Source: Streptomyces venezuelae
GTDB taxonomy: Bacteria; Actinomycetota; Actinomycetes; Streptomycetales; Streptomycetaceae
Direction of reading: 5' to 3'
Assembly (NCBI RefSeq): GCF_008642375.1
Contig: NZ_CP029194.1
Coordinates: 682,001 to 746,000 of the forward strand
Length of the DNA stretch: 64,000 nt
Below are positions 7,725 to 16,215 of the stretch, one piece after another; position 1 is the first letter of the stretch; each line of letters opens with the position of its first letter. Below the pieces are notes generated by a model that saw only the letters and a program-made list of their open reading frames with translations, did not search any database and was not told the origin of the DNA. The position numbers and the translations under genes are program-made.

Positions 7725-9158
7725 TCAGGAGGCGTTCGGGCCCACGTCCGCCGTCGTCAGGGGGCGGCGGACCGGGGCCAGGGTCGTGTACTCGTCCGCG
7801 CCGACGTCCCGCGCGGAGCCCCGCGCGTGCCCGTCGAGGTCCTCGGCCACGGTCAGGCCCGCCAGCGTCGCCGCCCCGATCGCCGGGCTGTCGGCCGCGA
7901 GGCGGAAGACGCCGTCGGAGCCCTGCTGGAGGCGCGGGTCGACGCGGACGTACCCACCTGCGGGAAGGTTGCCGTCGGCGGCGGCGCCCCACAGGATGTT
8001 GCCCTGCCAGGTGAACCGGGTCGTCGCGCCCATGGCGACGAGACTGCCGGCGTCCCCGACCAGGAGGTTGTCGGCGACGACCACGTCCTGGGGCGCGTGG
8101 TCCCGGGCCTCGCCCGAGAGCGTGTTCTTGTTGCCGCGCAGGGTGTTGTGGGCGATCACCACGCGGTCGCAGGCGTCGTTGCCGCGGCGCTCCTCGGTGG
8201 TCTCGCCCTCGTGGTGGTCGCGGGTCGAACCGCTGCCGATGACGAGGGCTCGGCCGGAGAGGCCGGAGAGGTAGTTGTTGACGACGAGGTGGTCGTTTCC
8301 GTAGACGCGCACGCCGTCGGTGCCGTCGACGACGTGGTTGCCGTCCACCGTGGAGCGGTTGCCGTGGCGCAGCACGATGCCGCCGCGGCTGTCGCGGATC
8401 GTGTTGTACCGGATCGTGTTGTCGGAGGACTTCACGGAGACGGCCTCCGGGTCGCCGTCGCAGCGCTCGAAGAGGTTGTGCTCCACGATCGCGTGCGCGC
8501 CGGACAGCGCACGTGAGCTGACGCCGAGGCGAATCGGTTCGCCGCCGTTGGCGCCGGTGTAGCTGTGGTCGGAGAAGTGGTTCCTGAGGAGGTGCAGACG
8601 CTGGGCCATGACGGTCGTGCCGGGGCCGTCGACCACGACGAAGATGCCCTCGGTGGTCTTGTCGTGGAAGTGGTTCCGGTCGATCTTGGCGTCGTCACCG
8701 CGCACGACGACCCAGTCGAGGCCTGCGATGTCGGCGAACCGGAAGTCGTTGCGGGTCAGCCGGACGCGCGGGCTGTTCGCGGGGATCTCCAGGCTGGTGC
8801 TCTGCCGTACGGCGAAGCCGCTGATGACGATGTTGCTGGAGTTGCTCAGGACGAAGGTGCGCTGTCCCTGGAGCACGGCGCCGCCGCGCGACTCGGAGAC
8901 GATGGTGATGGGTGCGCTGCTCGTGCCGTTCCTTCCCGAGACGGTGATCGCGCCACCGGACGGGACGGAGTACGTGCCGGCCGCGACGACGATCCGGTCG
9001 CCGGCGACCGCGCGGTCGATCGCGCTCTGGAGGTCCTTCAGATTGGTGACGCGGGTCTCCGTGGCCGCCGAGGCGCCCGTCGCGAGCAGGATGTCGAGCG
9101 GCACGGCGGCGACCGCGGCTCCCAGGAGTCCGCCCTTCAGGAACGTGCGACGCTGCAT
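7725..9158 (-). CDS. Tat-exported right-handed beta-helix polysaccharide lyase (PL6/chondroitinase-B type)
   Basis: A 477-residue secreted enzyme. The N-terminus MQRRTFLKGGLLGAAVAAVP is a twin-arginine signal (RRTFLK). The body is a parallel beta-helix with PL6 landmarks: NHFHDKTTEGIFVV, GGEPIRLG, then DPEAVSVKSSDN (candidate catalytic Lys) and GGIVLRHGNRS (candidate catalytic Arg), matching the Lys/Arg pair of chondroitinase B and alginate lyases. Start ATG 9158 has a near-perfect AGGAGGC before it, so an upstream in-frame start at 9203 is rejected. It is divergent from the propeller protein at 9384. Likely substrates are alginate or sulfated glycosaminoglycans; which one cannot be told from motifs. 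Confidence 0.8.
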   Translation of the reverse strand: MQRRTFLKGGLLGAAVAAVPLDILLATGASAATETRVTNLKDLQSAIDRAVAGDRIVVAAGTYSVPSGGAITVSGRNGTSSAPITIVSESRGGAVLQGQRTFVLSNSSNIVISGFAVRQSTSLEIPANSPRVRLTRNDFRFADIAGLDWVVVRGDDAKIDRNHFHDKTTEGIFVVVDGPGTTVMAQRLHLLRNHFSDHSYTGANGGEPIRLGVSSRALSGAHAIVEHNLFERCDGDPEAVSVKSSDNTIRYNTIRDSRGGIVLRHGNRSTVDGNHVVDGTDGVRVYGNDHLVVNNYLSGLSGRALVIGSGSTRDHHEGETTEERRGNDACDRVVIAHNTLRGNKNTLSGEARDHAPQDVVVADNLLVGDAGSLVAMGATTRFTWQGNILWGAAADGNLPAGGYVRVDPRLQQGSDGVFRLAADSPAIGAATLAGLTVAEDLDGHARGSARDVGADEYTTLAPVRRPLTTADVGPNAS

Positions 9159-9383
9159 GATGCCTCCTGTGATGGCCCCGTTGGCGTCCGGACGGGACGA
9201 CAACTCCGCAAGCTTCCCGCCGGTCGCTGACGTTCCGCTTACGCGCCGCTAACGGCGGCCGATCGGGTGGACCTCGGCGGGCGGGGGCGGTCCGTGACCC
9301 GCTCCCCCTCCGGCGCCGGTTCACGATGGCCCCGGCGGAGCACCCCGGTCTCCGTGCCCGTCCGACCAGGTGAAGGGGGAGAG

Positions 9384-12300
9384 ATGGCCGGCCGACGCAG
9401 GGCGATCGCCCGACTGCTGACGATGTGCCTGGTGGTGGGTACCGCCGGCGCCTGGACTCCGGGCGTGCGCGATGCGCTCCCCGCCGACCAGACCACGATC
9501 TCCCACGACGACCTGCGGACGGGCTGGGACCAGGACGAGCCGGGGCTCGCCCCCGACCAGGTGTCCAGCTCGGACTTCGGCCTCCAGTTCTCGACCACCG
9601 TCGACGGGCAGGTGTACGCGCAGCCGCTGGTCGTGGGGCGCACGCTCGTCGCGGCGACCGAGAACAACAAGGTGTACGGGATCGACGCGGCCACCGGGGC
9701 GATCGGCTGGACCAAGGACCTCGGTGCGCCCTGGCCGGCCTCGGCGATCAGCTGCGGGGACCTGGTGCCGAACATCGGGGTGACGGCCACGCCGGTGTAC
9801 GACCCGGCGAGCGACGCCGTGTACCTGACGTCGAAGGTGAACGACGGGCCGGACGTCCAGCACCCCAGCTGGTACGTGCACGCGCTGGACCCGGTGACCG
9901 GTGCCGAGCGCGCGGGCTGGCCGGTGAAGGTGGCGGGCGCGCCGGTGAACGATCCGGGGCGGGCCTTCAACCCGTACACGGCGGGGCAGCGGCCGGGGCT
10001 GCTGCTCATGGGCGGTTCCGTCTACGCGGCCTTCGCCTCGCACTGCGACCGCGGGCCGTACGTCGGGTACGTCATGGGCGTCAGCACCACGACGCGCCGG
10101 ACGACGCTGTGGGCCACCGAGGACTCCTCCGCCAACGGCATGGCGGGCATCTGGATGAGCGGCGGGGGCCTGGTCTCCGACGGTCCGGGCCGGATCCTCT
10201 TCTCGACGGGCAACGGGGTCTCGCCGGCGCCGGGCCCGGGGAGTCTGCCGCCGGGTCAGCTCGCGGAGTCGGTGGTCCGGCTCGGGGTGAACAGCGACGG
10301 GACGATGTCGGCGCAGGACTTCTTCAGTCCCGCCAACGCCTCCCAGCTCGACCTGAACGACACCGACCTGGGCTCGGGCGGTCCGGTGGCCCTTCCGGGT
10401 CCGGTCTTCGGCACCAGCCGGCATCCGCGGCTGCTGGTCCAGATCGGCAAGGACGGGCGGCTGTTCCTGCTCGACCGGGACGACCTCGGCGGCCGGAGCC
10501 AGGGGCCCGGCGGCACCGACAAGGTGCTCGGCGCCTTCGGTCCGTACGAGGGCGTCTGGGGGCATCCCGCCGTGTACGGCGGGCAGGGCGGCTACGTCTA
10601 CACGATCGGCAGCGGCGGCCCGCTGCGGGCCTTCGCGTACGGGCTGAGCGGCTCGGGTCTCCCGGTCCTCTCCAACACCGGGAGCAGTGCGCAGCGGTTC
10701 GGGTACACCTCGGGCTCTCCCGTGGTGACCTCGACGGGGACGAATCCGGGGTCGGCACTGGTGTGGGCGATCGCTTCGGACGGGGCGAGCGGCGCGAACG
10801 GGCAGTTGCGGGCGTACGACGCGGTGCCGGTGAACGGGGCGCTGCGACTGCGCTGGTCGGCGCCGATCGGGGTGGCGTCGAAGTTCGCCGTGCCCGCGAC
10901 CGACGGCGGACGGATCTACGTGGGCACGCGGGACGGGCACGTGCTGGCCTTCGGGCGGCCGGCCAACACCGCCCTGACCGGTGAGCCGGTCGACGCGGGC
11001 GAGGTGGCGGTCGGGGCGGCGGGGACCGTCACGGCCACGGTCAGGGCGACCCGGGACGTGACGATCACCGGGGTGCGCACCCCGGCGGGCGGCCCGTTCA
11101 CGGCGGCCTCGGCCGGGCTGCCGCGCACACTGCGGGCGGGCGAGACGCACACCGCGCAGGTGACGTTCGCCCCCACGGCGCCCGGCCCCGACACCTCGGC
11201 GCTGACCTTCGCGACCGACCTCGGCGACAGCGCGCTCGGACTCACGGGCTACGGCACCCGGCCGGGGCTCCTCGCCTCGCCGGGCGCGCTCGACTTCGGC
11301 ACGATGCCGACCACCACGAGCAAGACGCTGGGCGTGACGTTCACGAACACGGGGACGGCCGACGAGACGATCTCCGCGGTCTCCGTCCCCGGCGCCCCCT
11401 TCGCCGCGTCGGACCCGCCGGCCGTCGGCACGGTCGTACGTCCCCGGCAGTCCGTCACCGTGCAGCTGGCGTACGCCCCGACCGCCGCGGGGGAGCACAC
11501 GGGAACGCTCTCCGTGGGCGGCGCGAACGGCACGGCGTCGGTGGCCGTGACCGGGACGGCGGTGACCGGGCGCGCGGAGCTCACGGTCACGCCGACCTCG
11601 ACGGCCTTCGGCGAGGTGAAGGTGGGTCAGTCGGTCACCAGGACCTTCGACATCAGCAACACCGGCAACATCCCGCTCACCATCACCAAGGCGAAACCGC
11701 CCGCGGCCCCCTTCCACGTCACGAACCCGATCAGCGAGGGCCAGGTCCTCGGCCCCGAGGACGTGGTCCACCAGGCCGTGACCTTCTCGCCCACCTCGAT
11801 CGGCGCGGTGTCGGCCGCGTACGAACTGACCTCGGACGACGGTCGCGGACCGCGCAACGAGTCGCTGACCGGGACGGGGGTGGCCGGCACCGGGGTGACC
11901 GTGCCCTCGCCGGGCGCGGGCGGCTGGCGGCTCAACGGCGCCGCCGGGATCTCCGGCAACGACCTCCAGCTCACCCAGGCGAGCGCGTCCCAGCGGGGTT
12001 CGGCGGTGTGGCCCGTCCCCGTGCTCACCGACGGCCTCAAGGCCTCGTTCACGACCGTCATCGGCGGCGGCAGCGGCGCCGACGGCCTGACCTTCGCCCT
12101 CCTCGACCCGGCCAGGACGACGCCCACCGCGCTCGGCGGCGTCGGCGGCGGCCTCGGCTACGCTGGGCTCCCGGGCGTCGCCGTCGCCTTCGACACCTAC
12201 CGCAACACCGGGGATCCCGCGGCCAACTTCGTCGGTGTCGCGACCGGCGGCACCGGCTCGGCCCTCACCTACGCGGCGACGACGACGAGCGTCCCGAACC

Positions 12301-13085
12301 TGCGCGCGGGCACCCACACGGTCGCCGTCTCGGTCACCGGCAAGACGGTCACGATCTCCGTCGACGGCACCCAGCGGCTGCGGACGACGGTGGCCTCGCT
12401 GCCCCCGGCGGCGCTGCTCGCCTTCACGGGAGCGACCGGGGGCCTGACCGACATCCACGCCGTGCGCGGCGCGGCGATCACCTCCCCCGCGTACGCGCTG
12501 CCGCCGCCGGGCCCGAACGGCTGGACGTACAACGGCAGCGCCGTGCAGTCCGGCACGAGCCTCGTCCTCAACCCGGCCCAGGCGTACGTCAAGGGCTCGG
12601 CCGTGCAGGCCACGGCGGTGCCGTCGGCCCGGCTGCGCGCCCGCTTCACGGCGACGCTCTCGGGCGGCACCGGCGCCGACGGGCTCGCGCTGCTGCTCCT
12701 CGACGCGACCCGGACCACCCCGAAGGCGCTGGGCTTCGGGGGCGGTGGACTCGGCTACAGCGGGCTGCCCGGGGTGGCCGTCGCCCTGGACACCTACCGC
12801 AACCCGGGCGAGCCCTCGTCGAACTTCGTCGGCGTGGCCACGAGCGGCTCGGCGTCCACCCTGCGGTACGCGGCGACCTCGACCGCCGTCCCCGCGCTGC
12901 GCACGGGCAGTCACGTGGTCGACGTGAACGTGACCGCCGCCGGGCGGCTCCTGGTGCTGGTCGACGGGGTACAGGTCATCGACGTGGCGGTGCCGCTGCC
13001 GAAGAACGTCCTGCTCGGATTCAGCGGCGCGACCGGCAGCCTGACGGACCGTCATGTGATCACGGGGGTCCGCGTGGGCTACTGA
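9384..13085 (+). CDS. giant exported PQQ-type beta-propeller / ASH repeat / double lectin-domain protein
   Basis: A 1233-residue secreted protein of unknown function. Residues 1-27 form a signal peptide. About 30-530 form a PQQ-like (BamB-type) beta-propeller with repeated strands such as VYGIDAATGAIGW. About 534-850 contain three ASH/choice-of-anchor-D immunoglobulin-like repeats, for example LDFGTMPTTTSKTLGVTFTN. From about 849 and again from about 1045 there are two homologous legume-lectin-like modules (GADGLTFALLD and GADGLALLLLD, GVAVAFDTYRN and GVAVALDTYRN). The lectin pair suggests cell-wall or glycan binding, with the propeller as an interaction platform. ATG 9384 is preceded by AAGGGGGAGAG; an in-frame start at 9267 gives no signal peptide. 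Confidence 0.82.
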   Translation: MAGRRRAIARLLTMCLVVGTAGAWTPGVRDALPADQTTISHDDLRTGWDQDEPGLAPDQVSSSDFGLQFSTTVDGQVYAQPLVVGRTLVAATENNKVYGIDAATGAIGWTKDLGAPWPASAISCGDLVPNIGVTATPVYDPASDAVYLTSKVNDGPDVQHPSWYVHALDPVTGAERAGWPVKVAGAPVNDPGRAFNPYTAGQRPGLLLMGGSVYAAFASHCDRGPYVGYVMGVSTTTRRTTLWATEDSSANGMAGIWMSGGGLVSDGPGRILFSTGNGVSPAPGPGSLPPGQLAESVVRLGVNSDGTMSAQDFFSPANASQLDLNDTDLGSGGPVALPGPVFGTSRHPRLLVQIGKDGRLFLLDRDDLGGRSQGPGGTDKVLGAFGPYEGVWGHPAVYGGQGGYVYTIGSGGPLRAFAYGLSGSGLPVLSNTGSSAQRFGYTSGSPVVTSTGTNPGSALVWAIASDGASGANGQLRAYDAVPVNGALRLRWSAPIGVASKFAVPATDGGRIYVGTRDGHVLAFGRPANTALTGEPVDAGEVAVGAAGTVTATVRATRDVTITGVRTPAGGPFTAASAGLPRTLRAGETHTAQVTFAPTAPGPDTSALTFATDLGDSALGLTGYGTRPGLLASPGALDFGTMPTTTSKTLGVTFTNTGTADETISAVSVPGAPFAASDPPAVGTVVRPRQSVTVQLAYAPTAAGEHTGTLSVGGANGTASVAVTGTAVTGRAELTVTPTSTAFGEVKVGQSVTRTFDISNTGNIPLTITKAKPPAAPFHVTNPISEGQVLGPEDVVHQAVTFSPTSIGAVSAAYELTSDDGRGPRNESLTGTGVAGTGVTVPSPGAGGWRLNGAAGISGNDLQLTQASASQRGSAVWPVPVLTDGLKASFTTVIGGGSGADGLTFALLDPARTTPTALGGVGGGLGYAGLPGVAVAFDTYRNTGDPAANFVGVATGGTGSALTYAATTTSVPNLRAGTHTVAVSVTGKTVTISVDGTQRLRTTVASLPPAALLAFTGATGGLTDIHAVRGAAITSPAYALPPPGPNGWTYNGSAVQSGTSLVLNPAQAYVKGSAVQATAVPSARLRARFTATLSGGTGADGLALLLLDATRTTPKALGFGGGGLGYSGLPGVAVALDTYRNPGEPSSNFVGVATSGSASTLRYAATSTAVPALRTGSHVVDVNVTAAGRLLVLVDGVQVIDVAVPLPKNVLLGFSGATGSLTDRHVITGVRVGY

Positions 13086-13148
13086 GCGGGATACCCTGTC
13101 CGCCTTTCGGAACACGTAACCGATCACTTCGTGAGGCGAGCGATACAG

Positions 13149-14495
13149 ATGACCGCACTGAGCCGGATATTCGTGGACGAGTGCCTGCGCGGGGACGGCG
13201 GCCTCGGCGAGGCCGTCGCCCGGGCCGCTTTCCCCCCGGGCTTCGAGAAGGCCTGGCGGTCGCACCTGCTGCACCGGCCGTGGTTCGTGGACGCCGCGGA
13301 GACCGAGGCGTTCGCACGGGACCTGGGGAGTCTCTTCGACCTCCTGGTGTCGCTGCCGCGGCGGCTCTTCGACGGCGACATGGAGCGGTACGGGGCGGCC
13401 ATCGGGATCGACCCCCGGCTCGTGTCGCTGCTCCGCCGGGGCGGATCCGGGGTGCCCGACCGGCTGGGCCGCGCCGACGCGTACCACGACGGCACCTCGT
13501 ACAAGCTCCTGGAGTTCAATCTCGGCAGCGAGGTGGGCGGGCTGGAGCTGGCCGTGTTCAACCAAGGGATGCTCGGTGTACCGGAGTTCGGTGCGTTCGC
13601 GCGTGAGCACGGGCTCGGCCACGTCGACATCGGGGCCCGGATGGCAGCGGTGTTCCGCGAGCGGGCGAAGCCCGCGCTGTCGGGCGGCGGGGAGCCGGTC
13701 GTCGGCCTGATCGAGGGGCGCGGCGGGGTCGCGGCGTACGGCCGGATGATGGTCGCGACGCAGGAGGCGATGGCCGCACAGGGTCTCGACCTGCGGATCG
13801 GCGAGGTCGGGGACGTCCGCACCCGGGCCGACGGCAAGCTGACCCTGGACGGGACGCCCCTCGACCTGGTGGTGCGGAACTTCGCGGCCGGCCAGCTCCT
13901 GGAGGATCCGGCGGGTCCTGAGGTGGCCGAGCCGTTCTTCCGCGCCCACGAGGCGGGCAGGACCGTGCTGTTCACCACCCTGGAGAGCGGCTTCTACGGG
14001 AACAAGAGCGCCCTGTCGCTGCTCACCGACCCCCGGTGGAGCGCCGCCTTCGACGCGGACGAGCGGGCCCTGGTCGAGCGGCTGCTGCCGTGGAGCCGGA
14101 CGGTGAGCGGCGCGGGTCCCACCGGGGTCGCGGAGATCGTGGACCTCTGCCGGGAGCGGCGGGACGAGCTGATCCTCAAGCCCGGGGCCGGGTACGGCGG
14201 TCTGGACACGTTCGTCGGCTGGGAGAGCACGGACGCCGAGTGGCGGGCGGCGCTGGACGTCGCGGTCGAGCACGGCGGTTACGTGGCGCAGGAGCGGGTC
14301 GTCCCGCGCGCCGAGCCCGTCTACGACCCGGCGACGGGGGCCGTCGAGGACTGGATCGCGGTCCTGGGGGTCTTCCTCACCGACGACGGGTACGCGGGAA
14401 CGCACGCACGGGCGAACCGGTCCGACGGGGGCGCGATCGTCGGCCTGAGCAGCAATCCGGGCACCCGTATGGTCGGTGTGTTCTCCCATCCCTGA
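13149..14495 (+). CDS. circularly permuted ATP-grasp-type ligase, substrate unknown
   Basis: A 448-residue cytoplasmic protein that I place in the ATP-grasp superfamily. Visible landmarks are YKLLEFNLGSEVGGLE in the first half, VVRNFAAGQLLEDP, then ILKPGAGYGGLDTFVGW (glycine-rich phosphate loop) and GYVAQERVVPRAEP, the order seen in circularly permuted ATP-grasp/glutathionylspermidine-synthase-like enzymes. These ligate a carboxylate to an amine, often on a peptide or a natural-product precursor. No partner gene lies beside it: upstream is the propeller protein (63 bp) and downstream a convergent lipoprotein. ATG 13149 is chosen; a GTG at 13131 would add six residues. The reaction is inferred from fold only. 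Confidence 0.65.
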   Translation: MTALSRIFVDECLRGDGGLGEAVARAAFPPGFEKAWRSHLLHRPWFVDAAETEAFARDLGSLFDLLVSLPRRLFDGDMERYGAAIGIDPRLVSLLRRGGSGVPDRLGRADAYHDGTSYKLLEFNLGSEVGGLELAVFNQGMLGVPEFGAFAREHGLGHVDIGARMAAVFRERAKPALSGGGEPVVGLIEGRGGVAAYGRMMVATQEAMAAQGLDLRIGEVGDVRTRADGKLTLDGTPLDLVVRNFAAGQLLEDPAGPEVAEPFFRAHEAGRTVLFTTLESGFYGNKSALSLLTDPRWSAAFDADERALVERLLPWSRTVSGAGPTGVAEIVDLCRERRDELILKPGAGYGGLDTFVGWESTDAEWRAALDVAVEHGGYVAQERVVPRAEPVYDPATGAVEDWIAVLGVFLTDDGYAGTHARANRSDGGAIVGLSSNPGTRMVGVFSHP

Positions 14496-14516
14496 CGGAC
14501 GCCCGGCGGGGCGGCG

Positions 14517-15419
14517 TCAGGGTGTTCCGTCCTTCTTCCAGGGGCCGACACCGAGCCGCCCCGTCGTGCCGAGGTCGAGCTCGGGCGCCACCATGACCGG
14601 GGCGGCGCCGGGCTTGGCCCACACGCGCACGTAGGGGGCGTTCACCGGCTCGCCGGAACCGCCCTCGACGGTGTTGCGCCAGACCAGGCCGGCATGGGCG
14701 CGCTCGCCGGGCGCGAGCAGGACCGGGCGCGCCGGTCCTTCGGCGCCGGTGCCGCCGGCGATGGCCTCGCCGCCCTGGAGGAGCTCCACGCCGTCGACGG
14801 GCTCGCGCTCCTCGTCGGCGAGCCGGATCCTGGGGTGTCCGTTGAGCGCGTAGGGCGCGGTCCCGCAGTTCTCCAGGTGGAGTCCGACGACCCGGAGGCC
14901 CATGGCGGCGTCACCGTCGTCGGCGTACACCCGCACGCCCGAGGGCGGGCAGGGTCCGGCCTCGGAGGGTGCCTCGGCGGTGGGGACGCTTCTGACCTTC
15001 AGGACCGTCACGCGTGTGACGGCGCCCGAACCCGGCGCGAGCTCGGGGGCGGTGACGGTGCGCCGGACGGTCTTGCCGGGGGCGACGGCCGGGACCGTCT
15101 CCTCGGTGCTCGCCATCGCCTGGCCCGTCTCCGTCAGGAACTGGAAGGTGATCGTGTACGTGAAGGGCGCGGTCCCCTCGCCGGTGACCGTGTACGCGGC
15201 GCAGGGCCGGGGCACGCCGCCGGTGGCGCCGGAAGCGGCGGCCTCGCCCGTTCCCGTGACGGCGACGCCGTCCTGGGTGGCGCCGTCGCCGGGCCGGGCC
15301 GCGCAGCCCGCCGCCGTGGCGGACGGGGCCGACGGCCCGCCGCCCGGCCGTTCCGTGCCGCAGGCCGTGAGCAGCAGCAGACCGGCGACGGCGGCGATGG
15401 GGAGCGCGGCGTTACGCAC
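14517..15419 (-). CDS. DUF4232-type lipoprotein
   Basis: A 300-residue membrane-anchored lipoprotein. The N-terminus ends in the lipobox LTAC, followed by a Ser/Pro/Gly-rich spacer. Two beta-rich regions follow, the second (CPPSGVRVYADDGDAAMG to the AGLVWRNTVEG strand) resembling DUF4232, a common Streptomyces surface domain of unknown function. It starts with GTG at 15419, eight bases inside the end of the TetR gene, so the two are translationally coupled and share the promoter near 16130. This links the lipoprotein to whatever signal the TetR protein senses. Confidence 0.75.
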   Translation of the reverse strand: MRNAALPIAAVAGLLLLTACGTERPGGGPSAPSATAAGCAARPGDGATQDGVAVTGTGEAAASGATGGVPRPCAAYTVTGEGTAPFTYTITFQFLTETGQAMASTEETVPAVAPGKTVRRTVTAPELAPGSGAVTRVTVLKVRSVPTAEAPSEAGPCPPSGVRVYADDGDAAMGLRVVGLHLENCGTAPYALNGHPRIRLADEEREPVDGVELLQGGEAIAGGTGAEGPARPVLLAPGERAHAGLVWRNTVEGGSGEPVNAPYVRVWAKPGAAPVMVAPELDLGTTGRLGVGPWKKDGTP

Positions 15420-16125
15420 GCGGGGCCTCCTGGGGCAGAAGCGCCGCGGCGGCGCCGAGCATCAGGTCCAGGGCGAAGGGGTAGCCGCTGTCCCGCATGT
15501 CGGCAGCGAGGAGGGGGAACGTCGCGGCGATGTTCGGATGGGTGTCCGGCGACAGTCTGCCGTACACCGACTGCCAGACCTGTGCGTCCCCCTCCCTGGC
15601 GGCGGCCGGCAGGGCCGCGGCGGCGGCGTCCTGGGCGGCGAAGGCGAGGGCCTGGTCGACGAAGGCGTGGTAGATGCGCACCGCGAGGGCGTCGGGGAAG
15701 CCCGCGGAGCGGAGGATGCCGAGGATCCGCTCGACGGCCCGGGTCTCATGGGGGCGGCCGGTCGTGCGGTACGCGCCGAGGACGGCGGCCTGGGGATGGG
15801 AGACGTAGATCGCGTGGATCCGCAGGCCCATCGAGCGCAGGTCCGTCCGCCAGTCGCCGGTCGCCGTCCAGCCGTCCTGGGCCCGCCCGATGAGCTCGTC
15901 GGCGATCGCGAGGAGGAGGGCGTCGGTGTTGCGGAAGTAGCGGTAGAGCGCGCTGGGGTCGGCGCCGAGCGCGGCCCCGAGCCTCCGTACGGACAGGGCG
16001 TCGGCGCCGTGCTGGGCGACGAGGCGGAGCGCGGTCTCGACGATGACCTGCTCCGAGAGGACGGCGCCCTGCTTGGTGGGGCGGCGTCGCTGCCGGCTGC
16101 CTTCGGGGACCACTCGTTCGGACAT
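15412..16125 (-). CDS. TetR-family repressor
   Basis: A 237-residue TetR regulator. The helix-turn-helix is at about residues 25-70 (IVETALRLVAQHGADALSVR, then LGADPSALYRYFRNTDALL), followed by an all-helical ligand-binding domain of the TetR_C type. It is divergent from the YtcJ-type amidohydrolase. A palindrome centred in the gap starts 13 bp upstream of its ATG, so it most likely represses both itself, with the coupled lipoprotein, and the amidohydrolase. The ligand is unknown. Confidence 0.9.
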   Translation of the reverse strand: MSERVVPEGSRQRRRPTKQGAVLSEQVIVETALRLVAQHGADALSVRRLGAALGADPSALYRYFRNTDALLLAIADELIGRAQDGWTATGDWRTDLRSMGLRIHAIYVSHPQAAVLGAYRTTGRPHETRAVERILGILRSAGFPDALAVRIYHAFVDQALAFAAQDAAAAALPAAAREGDAQVWQSVYGRLSPDTHPNIAATFPLLAADMRDSGYPFALDLMLGAAAALLPQEAPRA

Positions 16126-16137
16126 GGCCGGGACCTT

Positions 16138-16156
16138 ACGTCAACACCATTGACGT
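16138..16156. promoter_or_regulatory. TetR operator between the TetR gene and the amidohydrolase
   Basis: ACGTCAA-CACCA-TTGACGT is a perfect inverted repeat with 7-bp arms. It is placed 13 bp from the TetR start and 59 bp from the amidohydrolase start, so one bound dimer could cover both promoters. Confidence 0.7.
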
Positions 16157-16215
16157 GTAAACAGCCTTGCCGCTTCCATAGCGCCCAACCACCCCGCCGC
16201 CTCACGTTCTGGAGC

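Noticed and set aside
9321..14489. A very long open frame on the minus strand opposite the propeller and ATP-grasp genes.
   Set aside because: It is Arg/Gly/His/Pro-rich translation of GC-rich antisense DNA, has no domain motifs, and lies opposite two genes with clear motifs and ribosome-binding sites.
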